Assembly (NCBI GenBank): GCA_032622095.1
Contig: CP136066.1
Span: 169,954,664-170,018,663 of the forward strand
Source of the DNA: Siphonodentalium dalli
Lineage: Eukaryota > Mollusca > Scaphopoda > Gadilida > Siphonodentaliidae
Length of the DNA: 64,000 nucleotides
Direction: 5' to 3'
The notes under the pieces were generated by a model, which worked only from the letters and a program-made list of their open reading frames with translations, had not been told where the DNA came from and did no database searches. Within the stretch, counting starts at the first letter, position 1, and each line of letters begins with the position of its first letter. Made by a program: the position numbers and the translations under genes. Below are positions 12,573 to 22,969 of this stretch, piece by piece.

Positions 12573-13129
12573 CGCTCAAATCTGGACGGATCGTCAGAAA
12601 CAATGTATTTCATTGATTTGTGCTTTCTGTAGGCCAGATCACGAGAAAGCATCAACATAATTATTCCCACGATGTCTGCATATACGATTTGATGTCAGGT
12701 ATGACAACTGATGAAACATTGTTTATTTATGACATATGGTGCATTGTAAACATAATATTGTATATCTCCTTATTGATTGTGCTAATTGCAATGAATTCCC
12801 GTCGCCCGTATAGTGTGGCAACGCTGGGTACAGTCAGCTGTACAGGAGTTAGATGAACTTGCCAAGGTCACGCCACGATTTTCCTGATAAAATAAAACAG
12901 TACTTGGTCGCTACGATATGGCTGCGGCATTGTCGTGGGCATGCGCAGTGGATGCTCCACCTGCGATTTTCCCCACTTACGGTTTTAATCGCAACGTCTG
13001 CGTTGGCTCTAAAAGAAGAAAATATAGCGTGGCGCGATATACCGACCATTCAAGTAATCCAATACCGACTACTCGGTATTAAAAATAAAACCGCGGTATG
13101 ACTAAATACCGAAAAACCGCGAAGCCCTA

Positions 13130-14290
13130 GGAGATACTGTATGGCCATGAGTGGGATGTATATGCATATATTGAGTGGCTATATGGTAATGGGTGTGGCC
13201 AAAATGTATACCGGGAGTGACTGTATGGCCAATGTTGGGGTGATATGCGGGGTATTGGTATATCTAGGGTTGTATGGCCATTGGTGAGGTGTTTATGTAT
13301 ACCTGGAGTGACTATATATGAATGGGTGGGGTTTATATGTATGTCTTGAGTGGATATATGTTCATATCTGTGGCAAATAGGTGTACATGGAGGAACACTA
13401 TGGCCAAAATTGTGGAGTGATTATGCATGCCATGTGTTATTACGACGAATGTGGTGTGTGAGTATACAGCGGGTGACTGAATTGGCATGAACGAGATGTG
13501 CATTGAAGCCTGGCGTGTATGAATGGCCGTGTGTGCAGAGTATGGGATATATAGAAGGGCTGTATGGCCATTGGTGAGGTGTACATGTATACCTGGGGTG
13601 ACCGTGGTTATGGTTGCAGTGTATATGTATATCTTGAGTGACTATATGGCCATGGGTGTGGGAAATATATATACAAGGAGTGATTGTATGGCTTGATTGG
13701 TTGATTGATTGATTGGGGTTTATTGTCGCTTTAGCAACTAAGGCCATATCACGACATTGCCAGTTTTAGTGGTGGAGGAAATCCGCACACTTGCGACTAA
13801 TCTAACAGTGATTTCAATGGCTGATAGACTCGTCAACCATGTGCGGCAAACCACCGGCCATCGGCGAGTAACTGCCAACTCCACCAGATAACGATTTCGA
13901 GTTACAAAATCATGTGGAAACATGTGGATTTGAAACCTTATCGCCAGCGCTGCATGGAGGGCGAAACGGATTGGAGTGGTACCCCTAACCGATTGAGCCA
14001 CCGACGCCCCGTGATTGTATGGCCACTGATAAGGTGAATATGTATACAAAAAGTGACTGTATGATCACCGATGTGGTGAACAAGTACACATGTAGTGAAC
14101 ATATAGTCATGGTGAGGTGTAGGGTTATACCTGGTGTGACTGCGTTACTGTACAGTCATGTGTGGGTGTACGGGGATACGAAGTGTGGCTGTATGGTCAC
14201 GCGTGAGGTGTATGTATATAAAGGGAGTGGCTACACATGGAGTGATTGCATGGCCATGGGGGTGCGCAGATGTACCTTTGGGTGACTATG
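13130..14290. repeat. Degenerate GT-rich minisatellite interrupted by a SINE
   Basis: Words such as GTGACTGTATGGCCATGGG, GGTGTATATGTATACC and TGGAGTGAC recur at irregular ~45-60 bp spacing on both sides of the SINE. G greatly exceeds C on the plus strand, the opposite of 600-4200. The long open frame on the minus strand (13421-13747) is a low-complexity translation of this array. Confidence 0.8.
13693..14010 (-). mobile_element. tRNA-derived SINE with (AATC)n tail and 13-bp TSD
   Basis: Read on the minus strand, it starts GGGGCGTCGGTGGCTCAATC, containing a Pol III A box (13985-14001, TGGCTCAATCGG). A B box GGTTTCAAATCC follows (13926-13937), close to the canonical GGTTCGANTCC. The 3' end has GCTAAAGCGACAATAAACCCC followed by (AATC)n, a tail shared by molluscan SINE families. 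GTGATTGTATGGC flanks both sides (13680-13692 and 14011-14023), a 13-bp target duplication as produced by LINE machinery. The tRNA-like head is decayed. Confidence 0.9.
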
Positions 14291-14355
14291 GCTTTGCAAA
14301 ATAACTCCTGGATATGTTAATTGATAGAGAGGTAATGTCAGAGTGTTCCCGCCTA

Positions 14356-14421
14356 GCATCAAAATTGATTGACTTATGCCAGGAAAAGGTTTTCCTGGCA
14401 TAAGTCAATCAATTTTGATGC
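14356..14421. other. Perfect palindrome, 32-bp arms with 2-nt spacer
   Basis: Positions 14356-14387 and 14390-14421 are exact reverse complements over 32 bp, separated only by GG. Directly after it, 14423-14465 forms a second, imperfect ~18-bp stem (ATGGGCCA ... TGGCCCAT). A near-spacerless perfect palindrome is normally unstable in vivo, so it is either very young or a read/assembly fold-back artefact. Confidence 0.9.
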
Positions 14422-14599
14422 CAATGGGCCAGTATTTTGGTGTTATTTGGCACCATAATATGGCCCATCTCAGTTCAGTTCAAAGTTCTGCCAATTTCCG
14501 TTCAAAACAATCATGGCCAGAATCCCAAAAGAAGTTTTTGGTAACATCCCATACTGTATCCTTTAGTATGAATGTGGACAGCAGAGAATAATGTTCGAG

Positions 14600-15580
14600 A
14601 TGTAAGTAAAAAATATAATTTTTTTTACCAAATTTGATTGCCATTTTGCAAGCTATCTTGGGTAATTTTGCCTAAATACACCTCATGGTCACGCATTTAA
14701 GACATATCAAACAATAACCAGATTTTATACCAATGATAGTTCCATTTTACTTGAAAAACATTTTTTTTGCCGGTTTTGACAATCAAGCGAGGTGCATCAG
14801 AAATGTTAGTATTCAATGTATAAAATACACAATAGCCAATTGTATTAATTATACCTCAACTTGTAACCGATTGCATGACACGCTGGGGCGATATCTACCA
14901 TTTTTAATATTTTGGCCGTCATTTTGGCAACCACTAAGTCAGATTGAGTTTGAATATTCATAAGTAATGGTATGCCTTACTTACATTGCACAGTTCTGCC
15001 CATTTCTTGTTGAAATATGACTACATTCCCAATGGTGATTTTTGGTAAATTTTTTACCGCATTCTATAAAATCAAATGTTTGAGGGATCGGACGAGACTG
15101 TGGCCACATGAATGGCACATTTCATTGCTCCAACGACCACTTAAATGAACAGTACAAAATAAAGCTAGAATTATCAGTCAGTTCCATACAGCAGAAACTG
15201 ATCTAGAGGTTATTAGTAGAAAAACATTTTACTATGAAAAGTGGAATTGTATCTTAGCTTCACAAAAGTATATACATTTGTATACATATGATTTTCTCAC
15301 TATAATTTGCATCAACCTAACTTGGTAAACCATCTGAAAAAACGGCGGATATGTTGGGCGCCATCTTGTCTGGTGTCTACACAGCCACTTTTTTCGTGTT
15401 AAAATTGATTCGAAGTTGAGGAGCATCATAAGGAAGAAAATGAGTCAGGTAAAGTTAAATCTTGGGGTGACTGTACCCTATCAGCTCCTGGACTAGTATA
15501 CATGTTAGCATAGTTAATTGGGGGAACTCTTGTTCCCATGGCAACTAGGTCCTAAATGTGGGTATGGTGAAACCTGCTTT
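14600..15580. other. No supported gene
   Basis: AT-rich single-copy-looking sequence. There is weak similarity between 14480-14590 and 14990-15070 (TTCTGCC.ATTTC... then TTTTTGGTAA) hinting at an old duplication. It ends in an (AT)n tract at 15584-15615 that abuts the Helitron-like element. Confidence 0.45.
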
Positions 15581-15582
15581 GA

Positions 15583-15615
<33 letters not shown>

Positions 15616-15616
<1 letters not shown>

Positions 15617-16360
15617 TAGCCGATGAGCCCGACGTTGTCCGGGCTATTAAAAAACCAAATTTCAAGTCGATAGCTCCACCCGTTTCCGAGATCTGGTCTG
15701 CGCATGGGCGAAGCTGGCGTCGCACGGGCTCGGCGACCCGATAAAATTCGTATCTGGGGCAAGATACATTCACATAGCAAATTTCAAGTCGATAGCCCCA
15801 CCCGTTTCTGAGATCTGGTCTGCGCATGCGCGAAGCTGGCGTCACACGGGCTCGGCGACCCGATCGTGTCCGGGCTATTAAAAAACCAAATTTCAAGTCG
15901 ATAGCCCCACCCGTTTCCGAGATCTGGTCTGCGCATGCGCGAAGCTGGCGTCGCACGGGCTCGGCGACCCGATAAAATTGGTATCCGGGGCAAGATACAT
16001 TCACATAGCAAATTTCAAGTCGATAGCTCCATCCGTTTCCGAGATCTGGTCTGCGCATGCGCGAAGCTGGCGTCGCACGGGCACGGCGACCCGATAAAAT
16101 TCGTATCCGGGGAAAGATACATTGACACAGCAAATTTCAAGTCGATAGCTCCACCCGTTTCCGAGATCACGTCTGCGCATGCGCGAAGCGGGCGCCGCAC
16201 GGGCTCGCCAATACGACAACGTCCACCGCCTGGTCAAACTACACACACGTACCAAGTTTCGTCCCGATCGGCCGAGAATCGTAGATTTGTATTAATGACA
16301 GACAAACAAACATACAGACAAACAAACAGACAAACAGAGGTCTTCAAAATATATATGAGA
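15616..16360 (-). mobile_element. Helitron-like non-autonomous element A1 (745 bp, five monomers)
   Basis: On the minus strand the element begins TCTCATATATATTTTGAAGA, followed by a GTCT/GTTT microsatellite. It has about five 122-bp monomers and ends with a hairpin (AGCCCG ... CGGGCT, 15645-15626), then CATCGG and CTAG (15619-15616), with T outside. A 5' TC, a 3' hairpin a few bases before CTAG, no terminal inverted repeat and a central minisatellite match the Helitron/Helentron-derived class (HINE; bivalve pearl type). No Rep/helicase is encoded. Confidence 0.8.
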
Positions 16361-16754
16361 CTAGCCGATGAGCCCGACGTTGTCCGGGCTATTCAAAAAC
16401 CAAATTTCAAGTCGATAGCTCTACCCAGCCCGAAATTTCAAGTCGATAGCTCTACCCGTTTCCGAGATCTCGAAGCTGGCGTCGCACGGGCTCGGCGACC
16501 CGATAAAATTCGTATCCGGGGCAAGATACATTCACGTACCAAATTTCAAGTCGATAGCTCCACCCGTTTCCGAGATATCGTCTGCGCATGCGTTGCACGG
16601 GCGCCGCACGGGCTCGCCAATACGACAACGACCACCGCCTGGTCAAACTACACACACGTACCAAGTTTCGTCCCAATCGGTCGAGAATCGTAGATTTGTA
16701 TTAATGACAAACAGACAAACAGACAGACAGACAGACAGAGGTCTTCAAAATATA
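16361..16754 (-). mobile_element. Helitron-like element A2, joined head-to-tail to A1
   Basis: Its CTAG end (16361-16364) directly abuts the TC start of A1, so the two sit end-to-start with no host DNA between. It has two monomers plus a duplicated 3' terminal module. Its own 5' terminus diverges at about 16754, where the Penelope-like element begins. Confidence 0.78.
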
Positions 16755-18377
16755 TTGAGCAAAACAATACAGGAAGCAATCAAACAGCAAAACTCAACAT
16801 ATATAGAGATCTGTGAACCAGACGATCTGAAATTGAGACCAATTATCGCTGGATCCTCTTGTCCCACTAACAGACTCAGCAATTTCTTGGACATAATCAT
16901 GAAACCATTATGTGGAAAAATACCAAGCTACATGTACATAAGAGATGACATGGATTTTGTCAGAGAATTGCCAGAAAGAACTGAAGAAGGGTCAACACTT
17001 GTGAGTTTTGATGTAGTTGGTCTCTACTCAAATATTCCACATGATTTAGGAATAAAAGCAGTAGAATACTGGATCGAAAAACATCACGATGTGATCGACA
17101 AGAGATTCAGTTATGACTTCATCGTACAAAGTTTGCGTATCAAATTGGAGAACAATAAGTTCTTCTTCAATGACAAATACTACCTACAAATAAAAGGAAC
17201 TGCCATGGGCACAAAAGTGGCCCCTACATTCGCAAACCTTGTTATGGGCTTACTAGAAAATGAACTATATACAAGAGCGGAAAACATCTTCCCATTGTCA
17301 ATAAGTACACATATTCGAACATCTTGGAGGAGATACCTTGACGATTGTTTTGTAATATGGATTGATTCAATGGACAGTCTCAACGAATTCCATGTGTTAC
17401 TTAATTCTCTGGACAAATCTATTCAGTTCACGAAGGATGCAAGCAAGGAGGAACTCCCATTCCTAGATGTTCTGGTAATTCTAAATAACACGAAAATTGA
17501 AACTGACATATATTATAAACCCACCGATACACACCAATATATGGATTTCCGCTCTTGCCACCCGTCGCAGACCAATAGAAATATTCCATATAGTCTTGCT
17601 AGACGTGTGTGCATGATCGTCAGTAATGCAGAAAGGAGACTTTTGAGACTAAAGGAATTAGAGTCATTCTTATCGAAACAACACTATCCAAAAGGTTTGA
17701 TTACAAATGGGATTCAGAGAGCCCAACTCATTCCAGAAAATGAATTACGGACTGCCAAACAGAAGTCCTCAGAAACTAACATTATTCCTTTTGTGACAAC
17801 ACACAATCCACACCACTTTAATATATCTGCAAAAGCCCAAGAATTACTACCAATTCTTCATACCAGTAATAAAATGCGATCTTTGGTGACCAAAGCGGAC
17901 ATTTTACCCGGCAAGCGTCAACCAAGGAACCTAAAACGCATGCTCACTGGTGCTAAATTCACGACAAACAGATCTAAGGAATATAAAGTCAACAAATGTG
18001 ACGATCCCAGATGTAAAGCGTGCCAGCACATCATAGAAGGAAATACTATTACCCTTAAAAACGGTATGAAGATATACACCAATGCCGATATGACGTGCAA
18101 GACAGTAAATCTGATATACTGTATAGTGTGTGATGGATGCGGAGAAAGCTATATTGGAGAAACTGGCAATAGTGTGGTTGAGCGTATGCGAATCCACCGA
18201 CAGCATATTAAGCAGCCAGAATACAGGAAGATTCCATTGAGTGCCCATCTGGACGATTGTGGAAGAAAGAGTTTCCATGTCTTCCCGTTCTGCAAGATGT
18301 ACAAGAGCAAAATACATCGCAAGATTCGGGAAGATTTCTTCAAAATCCTGTTCAAAGCAAAACTAAATGCTGACTAA
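16755..18377 (+). CDS. Penelope-like element polyprotein: reverse transcriptase + GIY-YIG (5'-truncated)
   Basis: The open frame runs uninterrupted to TAA at 18375-18377; upstream it continues by chance to an ATG at 16593 inside the Helitron repeat. Counting from that ATG, the PLE part starts near residue 55. RT motifs are RPII (82-85), FDVVGLYSNI (139-148, catalytic D140), GTAMGTKVAP (202-211), YLDD (248-251, catalytic pair), FLDV (290-293) and KPTDTHQYM (309-317). A Cys-rich linker (C469, C474, C477, H479) leads to a GIY-YIG endonuclease: LIY (507-509), YIGETG (520-525), R531, and E580 as the likely catalytic Glu. This order is diagnostic of endonuclease-bearing Penelope-like retroelements. 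About 540 residues remain; full-length proteins are longer, so the N-terminal part is missing. The absence of stops and frameshifts implies a recent insertion. Confidence 0.93.
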   Translation: MSKTIQEAIKQQNSTYIEICEPDDLKLRPIIAGSSCPTNRLSNFLDIIMKPLCGKIPSYMYIRDDMDFVRELPERTEEGSTLVSFDVVGLYSNIPHDLGIKAVEYWIEKHHDVIDKRFSYDFIVQSLRIKLENNKFFFNDKYYLQIKGTAMGTKVAPTFANLVMGLLENELYTRAENIFPLSISTHIRTSWRRYLDDCFVIWIDSMDSLNEFHVLLNSLDKSIQFTKDASKEELPFLDVLVILNNTKIETDIYYKPTDTHQYMDFRSCHPSQTNRNIPYSLARRVCMIVSNAERRLLRLKELESFLSKQHYPKGLITNGIQRAQLIPENELRTAKQKSSETNIIPFVTTHNPHHFNISAKAQELLPILHTSNKMRSLVTKADILPGKRQPRNLKRMLTGAKFTTNRSKEYKVNKCDDPRCKACQHIIEGNTITLKNGMKIYTNADMTCKTVNLIYCIVCDGCGESYIGETGNSVVERMRIHRQHIKQPEYRKIPLSAHLDDCGRKSFHVFPFCKMYKSKIHRKIREDFFKILFKAKLNAD

Positions 18378-18379
18378 TG

Positions 18380-18431
18380 ACGTAATAGCCGGAAGTGCAT
18401 GGGAGAGTTATCTCCCTTGCGTCTATTACGT
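18380..18431 (+). other. Nested hairpin in the PLE 3' UTR
   Basis: Three bases after the stop codon, ACGTAATAG (18380-18388) pairs with CTATTACGT (18423-18431). Inside, GGGAGA (18401-18406) pairs with TCTCCC (18411-18416). The inner part on the minus strand is the AAGGGAGATAACTC word common across molluscan genomes. It sits just upstream of the ribozyme and could act in template recognition or 3'-end formation (inference). Confidence 0.75.
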
Positions 18432-18442
18432 ACGACAATAAC

Positions 18443-18490
18443 AGTCTACTGAAGAGTGCAATGATACTAAGCACGAAAGGCCTCTAGACT
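18443..18490 (+). ncRNA. Hammerhead ribozyme motif (type I, minimal/dimer form)
   Basis: All conserved parts are present in order. Stem I is AGTCTA (18443-18448) with TAGACT (18485-18490). The core is CTGAAGA (18449-18455), and stem II is GTGC/GCAC (18456-18459, 18471-18474) with an 11-nt loop. GAAA spans 18475-18478, stem III is AGGCCT (18478-18483), and the cleavage triplet is CUC, with cutting expected after C18484. Stem III has no loop, but AGGCCT is self-complementary, so two molecules can pair to give a 6-bp stem III. This is the dimeric arrangement described for hammerheads in Penelope-like elements and some satellites. Only the 3' copy exists because the element is 5'-truncated. Confidence 0.87.
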
Positions 18491-18540
18491 TACAAATGTA
18501 TTAAATGATCGTGTTATAAGTCATGTCTCCATTCTTTTGG

Positions 18541-18543
<3 letters not shown>

Positions 18544-18574
<31 letters not shown>
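18544..18574. repeat. (AT)n microsatellite
   Basis: About 31 bp of alternating AT follow the PLE 3' end and are the likely insertion target or tail. Confidence 0.9.
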
Positions 18575-18575
<1 letters not shown>

Positions 18576-19940
18576 CTGTTCAGATCTGCGAAGGTAATCT
18601 TAAAGCATGAATTCCCATTCTTATCATGTGCACCTCAGCTACCACCTGAACTTCAATTAGTCAACAACCGGCCAATCTCGAAATTGCCAAATATTTGCAT
18701 GCCTATCAACTCATATGACCTGTTATTCTCACAACACCTAAAATATCTGGCATAGTGACTATTTGTCATTTATTCTAACAGAGGTTGCTCTAGTAGACTA
18801 ACAGAAGTGTTAAGGCATAATGCTAGATAATGGGCTGGTTGACAGACTTATCGGGAAATGGTTATAAATTATGGAATTGGGTGTATCCTGTACAATGACC
18901 TAAGTTTTCATATATAAGTAAACTTGTCCTGATGCAACTAATGCCTAGATCATTGTGTGCATGGAAAAAGAGTGAGCAACTATCTCAAACATTAATGTGA
19001 CTATCAATGGGTAGAAAATATCTGTCATCAGTGCATCAAGCCAATCAGTGAATTATTTGCATGTCTTTCAACGCAGATGATCTCTCACAAGACCGAAATT
19101 ATCCAAGTCTGGTACAGTGCTGTGATTTGTCATTTATATATATAAACGAGTATGATATGTCCGGCTTTTTCTCTCAGACCCCTGGACCGAGTTCGACCAA
19201 ATTTGGTGTGGTGACTCGGGGCATCCTGGTGGATGTTATAATGGTATTAGTTTTTCAAATTTTTTAATTAAACGAGAGGCCGATCACGATCGGCAGATGT
19301 TTAACCCATACCTTGGCGATAGCGATTAACTATAACTGACAATTGGTCAAAGATATGATCACAGTAATACATATATCAGTACTTAAAATTAAAATCAAAA
19401 GCTCATATAATTTGTCTTAAGAAGGGGTTAAAGTATTTGGGGTGAGGGGGGGTCGTTTTAAATATCATAATTATGTCCCTATTCACACAAGGACCTCTCA
19501 CTGTGAGATCCAATGGTTTAGCCATTAATCAATTTGACAGATAGGATAAACAATTATCCAGCCAACAGGTTGTTTATCTTTACCTTCATACAACCATCCC
19601 CTAGAGCTCTGTAACATGTGTCATCACTCAATTAATAACATATTTCTATTGGAATGACATCTATTAAAGGTACACTCATATAGTCTGGATATTGGATGTT
19701 CACATGGCAATTTATTGATATCATTATATTACATCAACTATTGCAATAAAATCTTCATATTTTCAAAACAGGACATCACACCTGATTAATGATATACAAC
19801 TAAAACAAGTTAATATCAACGACAACTTTTTTTTTTTTAATTAAATAATTTTTGTATTATTATAAAAGTTTTTAAATATTTTTTGCGTGTTAAATTGAGC
19901 GAGGAAATTCAATCTAAATTTTTTTTTTTAAATTAAAATT
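18575..19940. other. No supported gene
   Basis: AT-rich sequence with a short GCCGATCACGATCGGC hairpin near 19280 and homopolymeric A/T runs at 19828-19960. No domain or splice-bounded exon was seen. Confidence 0.5.
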
Positions 19941-19954
19941 TCGAATAAAAAAAA

Positions 19955-20250
19955 GAAGAAAAAGGGGTCATAACTCCTTTAAAATTAATCGGATCAAACC
20001 CATATTCGAATGTGATCTGTATTTCGGGCTGACAATCTCACATATAAAATTTGTTGTCAATCAGATAAAAAATATGTGAGTTATGGCAGCATGGGTGAAT
20101 TTTACGTAAAAAAAGGGCCATAACTCTGAAGAAAAAAACTCGGATCAGACCCATATTCGAACTCGAACTGTATTTTGGGCTGAGAAACCTATATACAAAA
20201 TTTGGTTCCAATCAAATAGAAAATGTTAGAGTTATCACATTATGTGACGG
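19955..20250. repeat. Two tandem copies of a ~145-bp molluscan repeat
   Basis: Both copies read: GGGxCATAACTC, CGGATCA.ACCCATATTCGA, CTGTATTT.GGGCTGA, ATAxAAAATTTG, CAATCA.ATA and GAGTTAT. The pattern is widely seen in molluscan intergenic DNA and is non-coding. Confidence 0.75.
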
Positions 20251-20259
20251 TTTGGGCAA

Positions 20260-21240
20260 AGGGTAGTAATATCAGGACATACACGACATTTATAGACGGT
20301 TGATTCTCAAAAGCCTTTGGCACTTTACACAAAGCCGATGGCAAACGACAAAGGCGATTTCTCACTTTTTCTGGAGGAATCCTGAACCCATTTGAAATCT
20401 TGAACACACCATGAACTGAAGTTATTTGGTCTCGAAATCAGCTGAGTGTGTGAACGAAAGGTAATGCTATCAGGGAATTATCAATTGATAACGGTGGTTT
20501 GGTTCCCCCGAAATCCTGGGCACTTTACAAAAATCGGCTGGCAAATACTAAAGGCGAATTTGCAATGTTTTGAGGACCCCACTATCCCACCTGAACTCTT
20601 AAACGAACCGATTTGACATGCTCTCAATTTTAACTGAGGTGTGGACAAAATTACTGGTAGTATTTTTAGGAAGTATACAGTTGTTATGGATGGGATTGTT
20701 CCCGAAAACCTGTATATATGGCACTATACAACAAGTTGCTGTCAAACGAAAAAGGCTAATTTTCACTGTCTTATGGGACCCCAATCCCAATATTTGAAAT
20801 CTTTAACACACCATTAGCTGACTGCGGGTGCTACCGATATGACGCGCGATTGTGGCAGAATGGATGTTCTATAAGATAAGATGCAAACTTGAATGATAGG
20901 TAGGTTCACAAATACATGTGGGACCTTACAAAACAGATGGCAAACGATAAAGTGCATTTTACTGTTTTGAGAGACCTCTACCCCTTGTAAACTATTGAAC
21001 TCATCACTAACTGACGGTGTGGACACATGACTATTCTATTAGGAAATGAACATTTTTTATAGATGGTTTGGAAACCGACAGGCAGAGACAGTTTATAAAA
21101 AAGCGGCTGGCAAATACAAATTCAAATGTTCACTGTTGTATGACCCCCCCCCCCCCCACCCAATTTGAAGAGTAGAACACACCACGAACTGGAACGATAA
21201 CCTCTTAATATTAATTGCATGAGTGTATGAACAATTAGAA
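20260..21240. repeat. ~200-bp minisatellite, block 1 (about five diverged copies)
   Basis: The order GGTT.TTCCCGAAA, GGCACTTTACA, GGCTGGCAAATA, TTTTCACTGTTTT, TTTGAA.TCTT.AACACACCA and TGAGGGTGTGGAC repeats at ~170-205 bp. The short minus-strand frames here are repeat translations. An equivalent block lies at 26510-27480, on the other side of the Helitron-like array. Confidence 0.8.
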
Positions 21241-21269
21241 GTCGTAGAAGGAAGTGCACAATTTATATA

Positions 21270-21725
21270 TTTCATATATATGTTGAAGACGTCTGTCGGT
21301 CTGTATGTATGTATGTCTGTATGTATGTATGTATGTATGTAATTTATACAAATCTACGATTCTCGACCGATCGGGACAAAACTTGGTACGTGTGTGTAGT
21401 TTGACCAGGCGGTCGTCGTTGTCGTATTGGCGAGCCCGTGCGGCGCCCGATTCGCGCATGCGCAGACGAGATCTCGGAAACGGTTGGAGCTATCGACTTG
21501 AAATTTGGTATGTGAATGTATCTTGCCCCGGATACGAATTTTATCGGGTCGCCGTGCCCGTGCGACGCCAGATTCGCGCATGCGCAGACCAGATCTCGGA
21601 AACGGGTAGAGCTATCGACTTGACATTTGGTTTTTGAATAGCCCGGACAACGTCGGGCTGGGTAGAGCTATCGACTTGAAATTTGGTTTTTGAATAGCCC
21701 GGACAACGTCGGGCTCATTGGCTAG
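21270..21725 (+). mobile_element. Helitron-like array element 1 (456 bp, two monomers)
   Basis: It begins near 21270 with TTTCATATATATGTTGAAGA, a diverged 5' end, followed by (TGTA)n/(TGTC)n. Monomer GCGCATGCGC cores are at 21453 and 21575 (122 bp apart). The 3' hairpin module is duplicated before CTAG at 21722-21725. The left neighbour is the 200-bp minisatellite. Confidence 0.8.
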
Positions 21726-22293
21726 TCTCATATATATTTTGAAGACCTCTGTTTGTTTGTCCGTTTGTCTGTATGTTGTTTGTCTGTCATTTATACAAAT
21801 CTACGATTCTCGACCGATCGGTACGAAACTTGGTACGTGGGTGTAGTTTGACCAGGCGGTCGACGTTGTCGTATTGGCGAGCCCGTGCGGCGCCCGCTTC
21901 GCGCATGCGCAGACGAGATCTCGGAAACGGGTGAGCTATCGACTTGAAATTTGCTATGTGAATGTATCTTGCCCCGGATGCGAATTTTATTGGGTCGCCG
22001 AGCCCGTGCGACGCCAGCTTCGCGCATGCGCAGACGAGATATCGGAAACGGGTGGAGCTATCGTCTTGAAATTTGGTATGTGAATGTATCTTGCCCCGGA
22101 TACGAATTTTATCGGGTCGCCGAGCCCATGCGACGCCAGCTTCAGGCATGCGCAGACCAGATCTCGGAAACGGGTAGAGCTATCGACTTGAAATTTGGTT
22201 TTTGAATAGCCCGGACAACGTTTGGCTAGGTAGAGCGATCGACTTGAAATTTGGTTTTTGAATAGCCCGGACAACGTCGGGCTCATCGGCTAG
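21726..22293 (+). mobile_element. Helitron-like array element 2 (568 bp, three monomers)
   Basis: It starts with TC directly after the CTAG of element 1. Monomer cores are at 21900, 22021 and a mutated one at 22143. The 3' module is duplicated, and the first hairpin copy has TTTGGCT in place of TCGGGCT. It ends CTAG at 22290-22293. Confidence 0.82.
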
Positions 22294-22969
22294 TCTCATA
22301 TATATTTTGAAGACCTCTGTCTGTATGTTTGTCTGTCTGTCTGTCTGTCATTAATACAAATCTACGATTCTCGACCGATCGGGACGAAACTTGGTACGTG
22401 TGTGTAGTTTGACCAGGCGGTGAACGTTGTCGTATTGGCGATCCCGTGCGGCGCCCGCTTCGCGCATGCGCAGACGAGATCTCGGAAACGGGTGGAGCTA
22501 TCGACTTGAAATTTGGTATGTGAATGTATCTTGCCCCGGATACGAATTTTATCGGGTCGCCGAGCCCGTGCGACACCAGCTTCGCGCATGCGCAGACGAG
22601 ATCTCGGAAACGGGTGGAGCTATCGACTTGAAATTTTCTATGTGAATGTATCTTGCCCCGGATACGAATTTTATCGGGTCGCCGAGCCCGTGCGACGCCA
22701 GCTTCGCGCATGCGCAGACGAGATCTCGGAAACGGGTGGAGCTATCGACTTGAAATTTGGTATGTGAATGTATCTTGCCCCGGATACGAATTTTATCGGG
22801 TCGCAGAGCCCGTGCGACGCCAGCTTCGCGCATGCGCAGACCAGATCTCGGAAACGGGTGGAGCTTTCGACTTGAAATTTGGTTTTTGAATAGCCCGGAC
22901 AACGGGTGGAGCTATCGACTTGAAATTTGGTTTTTGAATAGCCCGGACAACGTCGGGCTCATCGGCTAG
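22294..22969 (+). mobile_element. Helitron-like array element 3 (676 bp, four monomers)
   Basis: This is the longest unit of the array, with cores at 22461, 22583, 22705 and 22827, exactly 122 bp apart. The (GTCT)n tract follows the 5' end. It ends CTAG at 22966-22969. Confidence 0.83.

Larger units (their letters stand above)
16755..18545 (+). mobile_element. 5'-truncated Penelope-like retroelement
   Basis: It runs from the truncated coding region through a structured 3' UTR and hammerhead motif to an (AT)n tract at 18544-18574. The left junction falls exactly at the degraded 5' end of Helitron-like element A2. The right end is placed at the AT tract by inference; no target duplication could be read. 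5' truncation is usual for this class. Confidence 0.8.

Noticed and set aside
13421-13747. His/Thr-rich secreted protein on the minus strand
   Set aside because: It is the translation of the GT-rich minisatellite and runs into the SINE tail.
13693-14010. Functional tRNA gene
   Set aside because: A and B boxes are present but no cloverleaf can be formed and the sequence continues to an (AATC)n tail; it is a SINE.
15616-15650. Helitron 3' end (CCGATGA + GC-rich hairpin) as a hammerhead ribozyme
   Set aside because: The core reads CCGATGA rather than CUGANGA and no GAAA follows the hairpin, so the essential residues are missing. Hairpin plus CTAG fits a Helitron terminus.
15552-16693. Long open frames with ARARRPDKIRIRGKIHS-like repeats in both strands of the Helitron-like clusters (also 21235-24293 and 28476-28957)
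   Set aside because: They are translations of the 122-bp monomer, which happens to lack stops in several frames; frames overlap on both strands and copy number follows the repeat, not a gene.
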